A DNA stretch of 61,793 bases from an uncultured Myxococcales bacterium (GTDB lineage Bacteria > Myxococcota_A > Polyangia > Polyangiales > Polyangiaceae): positions 1-61,793 of the forward strand of contig CALMUT010000161.1 of assembly GCA_937872925.1 (NCBI GenBank), given 5' to 3'. Within the stretch, counting starts at the first letter, position 1. Every line of letters begins with the position of its first letter. The notes under the pieces are model-generated. The model saw only the letters and a list, made by a program, of their open reading frames with translations. It was not told where the DNA came from and searched no databases. The position numbers were made by a program, and so were the translations under genes. This document shows, piece after piece, positions 9,244-16,893 of the stretch.

Positions 9244-9942
9244 ATGCCAACCATGCGCTTGTTCACCCATTTCTCCTACCTGGCAGCGACTGCTGCCTTC
9301 GTCTTTGGCTGTGCCGATCCCGACGGCGAGCTTTCCGACTTCAAGGACCGCTACAAGGGCATCCAAGGAGTGGCGGGCGCAGGCGGTGCGGGCGGTGCAG
9401 GCGGCCAAGATGCAGGCACGTGCACCGTTCCCGCTGTGGGAGAGATTGACGGCGAGTATCTCTTTGCCCTGTCGGCAGTGACGGGTGGCAACAAGTCGAA
9501 CAAGAACCGACCCATCATGGTGCTCAACACCGTCACTACGAAAGACTCCGGCGGCTCCTTGGCAATGGACTGGAGCCTGCAGCCCCTCGAGTGGGTCGAT
9601 CGCAAGACACCGGCGGGAAATCCGCTCGCCATCAACGACATCATCGTCGGGGCTGACGGGAGCTTCGATGTCGATCCGGCGCCTTTGGACGTGGCGGGCG
9701 AAGCCAATCCACTGTCCGGTTCTCCGATCACGGCGGACATCACCAGCTTGTCGGGCACTGTGTGCAATTTGGACGGTTTCTACTGCGGCAGCGTCGCAGG
9801 TGATGTCAGCAAACCGATTCCGCTTTCCATCAAGGGTTCCACTTGGACCATGGAGAAGGTCGTCGGCGGCGTGTACCCGGAGCCACCGAAGATCGATTGC
9901 GCGCAGAATCTCGCGCTTCCGCTCCCGATCCAGCCATTGTGA
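9244..9942 (+). CDS. Lipoprotein of unknown function
   Basis: The sequence starts MPTMRLFTHFSYL and has a short signal peptide ending in the lipobox FVFGC, then an acidic stretch and a Gly/Ala linker (AGAGGAGGAGG). The remaining about 170 residues look like a beta-rich exported domain with two Cys (GTVCNLDGFYCG), which could form a disulfide. I recognise no family. ATG 9244 or 9253 would both keep the signal peptide. Its stop overlaps the GTG start of the UbiA gene (GTGA), so the two are translationally coupled; a role beside the prenyltransferase cannot be judged. Confidence 0.78.
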   Translation: MPTMRLFTHFSYLAATAAFVFGCADPDGELSDFKDRYKGIQGVAGAGGAGGAGGQDAGTCTVPAVGEIDGEYLFALSAVTGGNKSNKNRPIMVLNTVTTKDSGGSLAMDWSLQPLEWVDRKTPAGNPLAINDIIVGADGSFDVDPAPLDVAGEANPLSGSPITADITSLSGTVCNLDGFYCGSVAGDVSKPIPLSIKGSTWTMEKVVGGVYPEPPKIDCAQNLALPLPIQPL

Positions 9943-10823
9943 TCGCGGCCTGGCTGAAGGCTGCGCGTCCACTTTCTCAAGCCAACATCGCCGTCCCGCT
10001 GCTCTTCGGGCAAGCGCTGGCGTTTGGTGCATTCCAGACGTTTTCGTGGACGCGCTTCGCCTGGGTGCACGCCTTTGGCCTGTTGGCGCAGCTTTTCATC
10101 GTCTTCGCCAATGACGTCGCCGACTTCAAGGCGGACCGGGAAAACCACGAACCCACCGTGTTTTCTGGGGGATCCCGCGTGCTGGTCGAAGGAAGACTCT
10201 CGCCAAAAACCCTCGCCATCGGCGCGCTGTGCTGTGCCGTCGCGCTCGGCCTGTTCGGACTGGCCCTCACCCTGATCGAGCGGCTGCCCTTTGCACTGCT
10301 GCTAGCCACCTGCCCGCTGTTCCTGCTCTGGGTCTACAGCTTCCCGCCCGCGCGCCTTTCCTACCGCGGCGGCGGTGAACACCTGCAAGCCCTCGGCGTC
10401 GGTGTGGTGTTGCCGGTCGTTGGCTTTTACTTCCAAGCCTCGACGCTAAGCGGCTTTCCGATGCTGGCTCTGGTCCCAACCTACGCTCTGGGCTGGGCCG
10501 GCAACGTGGTGACCGCTGTGCCCGACGAAGAAGCGGATCGCAAAACTTCGAAGAACACCGTGCCCGTGCGCCTGGGCGGCAGCACGGCACGCATGCTGGC
10601 GCTGTGCGCCATCGCCCTGGCCATCGCTGCGACTCCGTGGGCAACCCCCGAGTTGCCGCGCTGGGTGTGGTTCGCCTCTGGCGCGCCAGCGGTGATCGCG
10701 TTGTTCGTGGCGTTATTCAGCCCGCAGGGATCCGGGCGCGATGCGCTCCCCTTCGTGGTCGCTGCGGGCAGTGCTGGAATGTTGGCGCAGATCGGCTGGT
10801 CCGCCGCGGTTTGGCTGTCGTAG
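9939..10823 (+). CDS. UbiA-family prenyltransferase (first copy)
   Basis: An integral membrane prenyltransferase of about 294 residues with eight or nine hydrophobic segments. Both Asp-rich motifs for Mg-diphosphate binding are present: NDVADFKADRENHE in the first half and VPDEEADRKTSKNT in the second. The layout is closest to MenA-like enzymes that prenylate aromatic or quinone precursors, but the acceptor cannot be inferred. GTG 9939, overlapping the upstream stop, is the natural start; the open frame extends further left only through another gene. It points toward the minus-strand genes across a 217-base convergent gap. Confidence 0.9.
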   Translation: MIAAWLKAARPLSQANIAVPLLFGQALAFGAFQTFSWTRFAWVHAFGLLAQLFIVFANDVADFKADRENHEPTVFSGGSRVLVEGRLSPKTLAIGALCCAVALGLFGLALTLIERLPFALLLATCPLFLLWVYSFPPARLSYRGGGEHLQALGVGVVLPVVGFYFQASTLSGFPMLALVPTYALGWAGNVVTAVPDEEADRKTSKNTVPVRLGGSTARMLALCAIALAIAATPWATPELPRWVWFASGAPAVIALFVALFSPQGSGRDALPFVVAAGSAGMLAQIGWSAAVWLS

Positions 10824-10891
10824 AGCGCGTGCGGTCTTTCGCCTGGGAGTTAGCTCCAGGATCCCGCGAGTGCCTCGGGCGCCGCCACGCC

Positions 10892-10958
10892 GGGTGGGGC
10901 GGGTTGCGCGTGCGCCAAAAACGATACGCATACAAGCTGATTCCCACGCGCCCCACCC
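10892..10958. repeat. Inverted repeat in a convergent intergenic gap
   Basis: GGGTGGGGCG at 10892-10901 is repeated as its exact reverse complement at 10949-10958, separated by 47 bases. It lies between two genes that converge, so a transcript from either side could form a long-looped stem. There is no T-run on either side, so an intrinsic terminator is not established. The rest of the 10824-11040 gap shows nothing I can identify. Confidence 0.35.
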
Positions 10959-11040
10959 CCCTTGCTCGCTTCCCTCGAAAGTCATCGGAAGTGCCCGGGC
11001 AGCTCCGATCAGCAATGTTGGCTTGGCGCGGGTGCCCGGG

Positions 11041-11772
11041 TCACGCGGACGATGGCTGGGAGGCGCTGTTTGGGTTGATCAAACCGAGCTGCGCTGCGGT
11101 TTGCTCGCGGATCTGCGTGTAGGCACGGCTGTAGTCGAGTTCCACCGCCGTCTGCCAAGCGGGCACCGGGATCGCGCCACGCGCAGCGAGCTCGATGAAA
11201 AGAAGCGCTTCGTCTTCGGGCTCCCGGGAAAACGAAAAGGGGTTGCGCGCCTCCCCGGCCGGCAGCCGCGGATACTTGGCGTCGTTTTCGTCGATCAGTG
11301 CTTCTAGCTCTTTGCCCCGCGTGTTCATGGACGCCAAGAACTCCATGCTGAAGGGCCCCAAACCACTGCGCTGCTCCGGGGACTTCTTGACCCAGCGCGC
11401 CCAGTCGTAGCCGTACAGGAAGTCGTGGGCGTAGCGGAAGGCGATCACGGTGTGCCGGCCAAAGCGCCGATTCAGCGCCACCACCAGCTGCGTGAACCGC
11501 TCACGTTCTGGCGTCTCGAGCTGCAGCAGCGCGTGCACCAGATAGTCGAAATCCCAGAAGATGTTCTCCGGGAAGTTCTCCAAGACCGCCGCGGCCACAC
11601 GCGCCAGCTGATCCCACGCGTCCGGACGCTCCGCGCCCGCGTGCGCGGCAGCCAGCAAAGCCAGGGGCGTTGCTTCGGCACGCTCCGGACACAAAGAGCG
11701 CCGCCCGCGGGGCGTCGCAGCGATCACCGCATCCAGCCGCTTCAACTCCGCAAGCGGGTCGAAAGTGGTCAA
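11041..11772 (-). CDS. Conserved-looking protein of unknown function
   Basis: A soluble, probably mostly helical protein of 243 residues with no signal peptide or membrane segment. The middle is rich in aromatic residues (NFPENIFWDFDYLVHALLQ, YAHDFLYGYDWARWVKK). I do not recognise the family. Its start overlaps the stop of the upstream gene by four bases (ATGA), so the two products are probably made together. It is the last gene in the long minus-strand series that begins at 19142. Confidence 0.78.
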   Translation of the reverse strand: MTTFDPLAELKRLDAVIAATPRGRRSLCPERAEATPLALLAAAHAGAERPDAWDQLARVAAAVLENFPENIFWDFDYLVHALLQLETPERERFTQLVVALNRRFGRHTVIAFRYAHDFLYGYDWARWVKKSPEQRSGLGPFSMEFLASMNTRGKELEALIDENDAKYPRLPAGEARNPFSFSREPEDEALLFIELAARGAIPVPAWQTAVELDYSRAYTQIREQTAAQLGLINPNSASQPSSA

Positions 11773-12425
11773 TTCTTTCTCTCGAGTTTGAAGAGTCGCT
11801 TGCCGTCCCGCGCAACGGGCGGATGTACGCGCAAGACCTCAGCGCGGATTTCCCGGATCCGCCCAGGACCGTTCTTGTCTCGGATTTTCAGGCGATCGTC
11901 CGATGCCATCAGCACGTCGCACAGTCCGAATGCAAAGTGCTCGACCAGATCGCCGGCATCGGGCCAGATGTCTTCGTCGTCGCTCTCCGGCGCCCGGGGC
12001 GGCGCCGAGGCCTGTGCTTGCGCGGCCCAGGCGGGCTCCGGGCTCGCCTGGCCCTTGGCGTCCGGCGCTTTCGCTGCGCCGCTGGCAGCCGAGGTTCCGC
12101 GCCCAGCGTCCGCAGCGGAAACATGCGCGCCGCCGCTGCCAAAGACCTGCACCCCACAGGAAGTCGCTCGCTCGAGCACACCCGCAACCACTGAAATTCC
12201 CGTGTCGCTCTGCCGGCTCAGCACCACCCAAAATGGACCGCCGCCCGGACCCATCAGCGACGCCAGGGTCCAACGCGCCAGAAGCTTGCGCGGGCCCCCA
12301 GCCTCTGCGCCAGCCACCCCCAGCTCGACGCCTTCGATCTCGCCCACCGCGGTGAGCCACGCCTGCGGCTGCGCCGCCAATGCGGCGAGCAAGTCCTGTC
12401 CCCGTGCCACTTCCGTATAAGTCAT
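11769..12425 (-). CDS. Possible PPC-like (DUF296) domain protein
   Basis: The N-terminal about 95 residues (RGQDLLAALAAQ, AWLTAVGEIEGVEL, GPFWVVLSR, AGVLERATSCGVQV) look like the small beta-rich PPC/DUF296 fold found alone in prokaryotes and with AT-hooks in plants; this match is by eye and moderate. A Gly/Ala/Pro linker leads to an acidic patch (ESDDEDIWPDAGD) and a basic tail (DGKRLFKLERKN). There is no signal peptide. It is coupled to the following gene by ATGA. A 111-base gap separates it from the upstream kinase-family gene. Confidence 0.7.
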   Translation of the reverse strand: MTYTEVARGQDLLAALAAQPQAWLTAVGEIEGVELGVAGAEAGGPRKLLARWTLASLMGPGGGPFWVVLSRQSDTGISVVAGVLERATSCGVQVFGSGGAHVSAADAGRGTSAASGAAKAPDAKGQASPEPAWAAQAQASAPPRAPESDDEDIWPDAGDLVEHFAFGLCDVLMASDDRLKIRDKNGPGRIREIRAEVLRVHPPVARDGKRLFKLERKN

Positions 12426-12536
12426 TGCTATGCCACTGAGTTCGCTCGCCAGCAGGCGCCGTCAAGTCTACAAGAAGCGTCTACCACGCTCGCGCCTGTG
12501 GGGGCTGCGGAACTGGGACGAGGCGACGCGAGCCCG

Positions 12537-13406
12537 TCAGCGGCCGTAGCGCTTTGCGATGCGCAGTGCCGAACCGACGTAGCCGCCGCCGAATAGATTG
12601 ACGTGCACGAGCACTGGGTACAGCTGGTACAGCTCCACGCGCTCCGCGGCGCCGGGAGCCAGGGGGAACGCCGCCTCGTAGGCTGAAAAGACCGTGGACG
12701 AGAAGCCACCGAAGAGCCGCATCATGGCCAGGTCCACCTCGCGGTGGCCGCCGTACACCGCAGGGTCGATCAAGTACGGCTGGCCGCCGCTGGTATGCAG
12801 ATTGCCACCCCATAGATCTCCATGCAGTCGCGCGGGAGGCTCCTCGGGACCCAGCAGGTCGTCCAAGCGAACGCATAGGCCTTCGAATGCGCGGCGCGCG
12901 CCCTCATCGAAATGCCCCGCATCCCGGGCCCGGCGCACCTCGCGCAAGATGCGTCGCTCGCCATAGAATTCGACCCAGCGCTCACAGGCGGCGTTCGCCT
13001 GGGGCAAGCGGCCGATAAAGTTGTCGTGATCGAGGCCGAAGCTCGGCGCTCCGAAACGATGTAGCGCGGCCAGGCCCCGCCCCACGCGCTCGTCGTGTCC
13101 ATGGCCGGCGGGACTGGGCGGCAAGTACTCGAGCACCAAGAAGCTCGGCTCACCAGCGGCGCCACTGGACACCGCAAGCACCTTCGGAATCGGAAGTGCG
13201 TTTGCCTCCCGCAAGAATTGGAGTCCCCGCGCCTCGGCGGGGAACATCGCCGCCTCGGCTCCGGCATTGGTCTTCACGAACACCGTCCGACCGTCCGCAA
13301 GCTCCGCCGCGACGGCGTCATTGATGTCCCCACCCGCGCATGTGCGCGCGCGCTCGATCGACGCGCCAAGGGCGGCCTCGATCGCCTGCTGCGTGCGCCG
13401 CTCCAC
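12537..13406 (-). CDS. Fructosamine/ketosamine 3-kinase family protein
   Basis: An aminoglycoside-phosphotransferase-fold kinase of the fructosamine-3-kinase family. The signature features are GGDINDAV near the N-terminus, VFVKTN for the ATP lysine, LVLEYLPP, the catalytic LHGDLWGGN and the metal-binding IDPAVYGGHREVDLAM. Bacterial members mostly phosphorylate protein-bound ribulosamines or erythrulosamines, which destabilises the sugar adduct and repairs the protein. GTG 13406 overlaps the TAG stop of the phosphatase gene (TAGTG), which decides the start. The adjacent low-molecular-weight phosphatase strengthens a protein deglycation role. Confidence 0.9.
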   Translation of the reverse strand: MERRTQQAIEAALGASIERARTCAGGDINDAVAAELADGRTVFVKTNAGAEAAMFPAEARGLQFLREANALPIPKVLAVSSGAAGEPSFLVLEYLPPSPAGHGHDERVGRGLAALHRFGAPSFGLDHDNFIGRLPQANAACERWVEFYGERRILREVRRARDAGHFDEGARRAFEGLCVRLDDLLGPEEPPARLHGDLWGGNLHTSGGQPYLIDPAVYGGHREVDLAMMRLFGGFSSTVFSAYEAAFPLAPGAAERVELYQLYPVLVHVNLFGGGYVGSALRIAKRYGR

Positions 13407-13891
13407 TACGATCGGTCCTGCGCGCGCAAGTGATCCAAAAGGCCCCGGCAAGCGCGTTCACAGATGTCGATCACGACGTCGAAGCCGTGTTCCCCGCCGT
13501 AGTACGGGTCCGGTGTGTCCGCATCCGCAGCTGCGCTGGCGTCAAAGTTGCGGAATAGGTGCACCTTCTGTCGAGCCGCCGCATTGGGAGCCAGGTCGAG
13601 GAGCTCGCGTTGGTTTTCCCGATCCATGGCGATGACCCAGTCGAAACGGGCGAAGTCTGCACGCACAAACTGACGCGACGCGCCCGAAAGGCGAATACCT
13701 CGGCGCTTGGCAGCGGCGGTCGAGCGCGCGTCCGGAGCCTCGCCCACGTGGTAGGCGCTGGTGCCCGCACTATCGATCAAGAAAGCGTCCGTGAGCTTTT
13801 CGGCTTCGAGCAGATGGCGCATCACGCCTTCCGCGGTGGGCGAGCGGCAGATGTTGCCCAAACAGACGAAACAGATGGATGTCTTTGCCAC
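13406..13891 (-). CDS. Low-molecular-weight protein tyrosine phosphatase family
   Basis: A cytoplasmic phosphatase of 161 residues. The P-loop is CLGNICRSPTAEG (C-x5-R-S) close to the N-terminus, and the general-acid loop is DPYYGG near residue 125. GTG 13891 places the P-loop at the normal distance; longer in-frame starts would run into the preceding gene. It begins two bases after the nitrilase stop and overlaps the fructosamine-kinase start. In other bacteria a phosphatase of this family next to such a kinase removes phosphate from protein-bound ribulosamine 5-phosphate, so the substrate here may be a phosphorylated sugar adduct and not phosphotyrosine. Confidence 0.9.
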   Translation of the reverse strand: MAKTSICFVCLGNICRSPTAEGVMRHLLEAEKLTDAFLIDSAGTSAYHVGEAPDARSTAAAKRRGIRLSGASRQFVRADFARFDWVIAMDRENQRELLDLAPNAAARQKVHLFRNFDASAAADADTPDPYYGGEHGFDVVIDICERACRGLLDHLRAQDRS

Positions 13892-13893
13892 CG

Positions 13894-15471
13894 TCAGACT
13901 TCGGTTTCCTCGCCGTCGTTCATGATCTGGATCCGATATAGATCTCGACGCCGGTCGTTCCAGTTCGTGGTGGTGCCCGTGTAGCGGTGGTGGCGCAGAA
14001 GCTCCAAGTCCAAGTCTTGGATCATCACGGTCTCCTCGTCGGGCGTGCATTCGACCGCGATACCGTCACGGCTGAAGGAGTAGTCCATGGGCGTGAAGAT
14101 CGCGGATTGTGCATAGTGGGTGTCGGCGTTGTCCACAAAGGGCAAGTTGCCGGTGGCGCCGGATGTCACCACGTAAACGTGGTTTTCGATGGCTCGCGCT
14201 TGAGCGCAGGTACGGACCCGCAAATACCCAAAGCGGTCGTCGGTATTGAATGGCACCAGCAAGAGGTGCGCGCCGCGTTTGGCCGCGAGGCGCGCCAGCT
14301 CTGGGAACTGAATGTCGTAACACATCAGGATCGCGACGCGCGCCACGTCCGTATCGAAGACTTCGAGCTTGGTGCCCGGAGTCACGCCCCACCAGCGCCG
14401 CTCTTGTGGGGTGATGTGGATCTTGTTCTGCGTCGTGATCTTGCCGCTGCGATGAAAAAAGAAGCCCGTATTGTATAGCTTGCCATCTTCGCCCAAGGTG
14501 AAGTGGGAGCCACCAACGATGTTGATGTTGTACTTGATGGCCAGGCGCCGGAAGTGCTCGCGAAAGTCCTCGGTGAACTCGTCGAGTTTACGCGCCACCA
14601 GGCCGGGCCGCAGCGGCGGCACCAGCCCCATCAGCTGCGTGGTGATCAGCTCCGGGAAGACAACGAAGTCGCTCTTCTGATCCGCGGCCACGTCCACAAA
14701 GAACTCGATGTTCCGTGCGAACTCGTCGAAGGAAGCCACGGGTCGCATCTGGTACTGCACCACGCCCAGACGGATCGAATCGATCAGGCGCCACTTGCGG
14801 CGCTTCTCAGCGCGGTAGTCCCAGTTGGTCCAATCCAAGAATGTGGCGTAGCCCTTGGATTCAACGTCCACGGGTAGGTAGTCCGGGATCAAGCTGCGCA
14901 ACTCGAAGCCGTTGGCGATCTGCACCGTCAGCACCGGGTCCACGAGCTCCTTGGCGATAACGCGATCTACGTACTCCCTGGCGCTGATCAAATCTGCATG
15001 CTTGTGATAGCCAGAGATGCGTCCACCGATAATGATGCGCTGCAGGTTCATGTCCCGAGCGAGTTGCTTGCGCGCATCGTAGAGCCGACGCGAAAGTCGG
15101 TAGCCACGGTACTCCGGCGAGACCATGATCTCGATGCCGTACATGGTGTTGCCATTCGGATCGTGGTTGCGGATGTAGCCGTTGTCGGCGATCACCGCCC
15201 AGTTCTGCCACTCGTTGTACAGGTCGAAGTCAACTACCAACGACGACGATGACGCCACGATCTGTCCGTCGATCTCGACGCAGATCTGCCCCTCCGGGAA
15301 CATCTTTTGCTGGCTCTCGTATTGCTCCTTGAGCCAGGGCTTCATATTCGGAAAGCAGCGCAGCTGCAGATCCACAACGGCCTTGAAGTCCTTCATGGTC
15401 AGCTGGCGCACGATCACGCGCTTTGCGGTTTTTCGCTTCTTCTTGGTCGTCGTCTTCTTTGAATCGCTCAC
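13894..15471 (-). CDS. GNAT acetyltransferase-nitrilase fusion protein
   Basis: There are two domains. After a Lys-rich start (SKKTTTKKKRK), residues about 20-200 form a GNAT-like domain with the acetyl-CoA loop region SPEYRGYRLSRRL. Residues about 225-510 form a carbon-nitrogen hydrolase with the Glu in VFPELIT, the Lys in QNKIHITPQ and the Cys in MCYDIQFPE (about residue 382), so the Glu-Lys-Cys triad is intact. This architecture occurs in Bacillus YhcX and relatives; substrates are uncertain. GTG 15471 is used, with GTG 15507 possible. The phosphatase gene follows after two bases. Confidence 0.9.
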   Translation of the reverse strand: MSDSKKTTTKKKRKTAKRVIVRQLTMKDFKAVVDLQLRCFPNMKPWLKEQYESQQKMFPEGQICVEIDGQIVASSSSLVVDFDLYNEWQNWAVIADNGYIRNHDPNGNTMYGIEIMVSPEYRGYRLSRRLYDARKQLARDMNLQRIIIGGRISGYHKHADLISAREYVDRVIAKELVDPVLTVQIANGFELRSLIPDYLPVDVESKGYATFLDWTNWDYRAEKRRKWRLIDSIRLGVVQYQMRPVASFDEFARNIEFFVDVAADQKSDFVVFPELITTQLMGLVPPLRPGLVARKLDEFTEDFREHFRRLAIKYNINIVGGSHFTLGEDGKLYNTGFFFHRSGKITTQNKIHITPQERRWWGVTPGTKLEVFDTDVARVAILMCYDIQFPELARLAAKRGAHLLLVPFNTDDRFGYLRVRTCAQARAIENHVYVVTSGATGNLPFVDNADTHYAQSAIFTPMDYSFSRDGIAVECTPDEETVMIQDLDLELLRHHRYTGTTTNWNDRRRDLYRIQIMNDGEETEV

Positions 15472-15547
15472 GACCCACTCGGCTATCACGATTCGCGGCG
15501 CAGGCACCAGTGCGGCGAGTCAGATGCCCATCCGGGGACAGCGAGAG

Positions 15548-15928
15548 CTACGGGATTTCGGCCACCGCGACGACGAAGCCGTCGGGATCCAAGAAATACG
15601 CCACGCGCTCTCCCCAAGGGCGCTCCGCGAGGGCGCTCTGGAGCGCCCATCCATGCGCCTCGAGCGAGCCAATCACAACGGAAGCGTCGGGCACGCGCAG
15701 GTACAGCTCCGCAGGCTGAGCCGCGCCCGCGGCCTTTGGCGCGATACGCCCGCCAAAGTTCCTGGGAAACCCCTCCTTCTGGTACAGCCCCAAGCTGCTG
15801 CCCTGGGTCATGCGCAGCTCGATGTAGTTCGGGGCCTCGACCTGCACCACAAATCCGAAGACCTCGGAATAGATCCGCGCCGAAGCCGCCGGATCCGACA
15901 CAGCGAAGATCACGATGACGCCATTCAC
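15548..15928 (-). CDS. VOC (glyoxalase/bleomycin-resistance) family protein
   Basis: A small protein of 126 residues with the paired beta-alpha-beta-beta-beta modules of the vicinal oxygen chelate fold: VIVIFAVSDPAASARIYSEV at the start and AYFLDPDGFVVAVAEIP at the end. The terminal FLDPDGF is typical of the metal-binding strand region. GTG 15928 overlaps the stop of the UbiA gene (GTGA). It could act in detoxification, such as of a reactive aldehyde, which would fit the deglycation pair downstream, but VOC members have very varied chemistry. Confidence 0.85.
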   Translation of the reverse strand: MNGVIVIFAVSDPAASARIYSEVFGFVVQVEAPNYIELRMTQGSSLGLYQKEGFPRNFGGRIAPKAAGAAQPAELYLRVPDASVVIGSLEAHGWALQSALAERPWGERVAYFLDPDGFVVAVAEIP

Positions 15929-16893
15929 GGCACACCCCCAAAGAAACCGCGCAATGCGACCAGCACCGCTAGCACAACTTGCCCACCCCAAATCGTAACA
16001 TGCAGCGCGAGCTTGAGTCGCGACAGCTGCGCGAACTGCCCGCGGTCGGCGCCGACGTCCAAGCGCCGGACACTCAGGTAGCCGAGTGCCACAAAGGCCG
16101 CGGCACTCAGAGTCAACCACAGCGGCAGAGGAGAGATGACACCCGCCACCGCCCACAGCGGAACGCAGAGCGCCAGAGCGGACAGAATCAGTCGGCGTGC
16201 TAGGCGATTGCCCAGCGCGGTCACCAGCGTGCGCTTACCACCGCGGCGGTCGCTCTCTTCGTCGCTCAAGCCGCTGGCCGCTGCGCTTGACAGCGCCAGA
16301 CACAAAGTACCAAGCAGAAGCAACAGCTCTCCGCTAAAGACGCGGCCGCTCTGAGCCGAATAGAAGATCCACGGGAACACCAGACCCACGCCGACGGTCT
16401 CCAGCAACTCACCCCCGCCGCGGTAGTTCATGCGCAGGGGCGGCAGAGAGTACGACCAGAACACCCCCAGGCCGGTCACGACACCCAACAAGAACCACAG
16501 ATTCCCGAGCCACAGCGCCAGGGCGGCAGACACCACCAGCGTGAGCACGCCCGCGCAGAGACCGCCGAAGAGCACCTGCTTCGCGGACAAGATCCCGTCG
16601 TAGATCGTCTTCGGCGAGCCGGCGTTGGGGAACATGCGGCGCTTGATGGCGTCCACTTCGCGATCCGCAAAGTCGTTCAGCAGCACGATGTACGCGAGGT
16701 TGAGCAGACTCAGCAGCACCCCAGCGCCGAGCAGCCACGCGCTCTTTTGGGGGTCAAACTGCCCGGCCCTGGCCGCCGCGTGCACTCCCAAGGCTTGCCC
16801 AAGCAGCATGGGGGCCAGCAGCTTCGGCCAGCTCGCGGGCTTCAGCGCGTAGCGCCAGCGCGCCAGGGTCGAGTCGGGAAGTGCCTTGTTCAA
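15925..16893 (-). CDS. UbiA-family prenyltransferase (second copy)
   Basis: An integral membrane prenyltransferase of 322 residues with about nine hydrophobic segments. Asp-rich motifs are LLNDFADREVDAIKRRMFPN and LSDEESDRRGGKRTLV. It resembles the first copy at 9939 in motif spacing (both also have a YRGGGE element) but is clearly diverged. TTG 16893 overlaps the stop of the S46 peptidase (TTGA), and its own stop overlaps the VOC start, so three genes are coupled in series. The acceptor is unknown; no quinone pathway gene lies nearby. Confidence 0.9.
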   Translation of the reverse strand: MNKALPDSTLARWRYALKPASWPKLLAPMLLGQALGVHAAARAGQFDPQKSAWLLGAGVLLSLLNLAYIVLLNDFADREVDAIKRRMFPNAGSPKTIYDGILSAKQVLFGGLCAGVLTLVVSAALALWLGNLWFLLGVVTGLGVFWSYSLPPLRMNYRGGGELLETVGVGLVFPWIFYSAQSGRVFSGELLLLLGTLCLALSSAAASGLSDEESDRRGGKRTLVTALGNRLARRLILSALALCVPLWAVAGVISPLPLWLTLSAAAFVALGYLSVRRLDVGADRGQFAQLSRLKLALHVTIWGGQVVLAVLVALRGFFGGVP

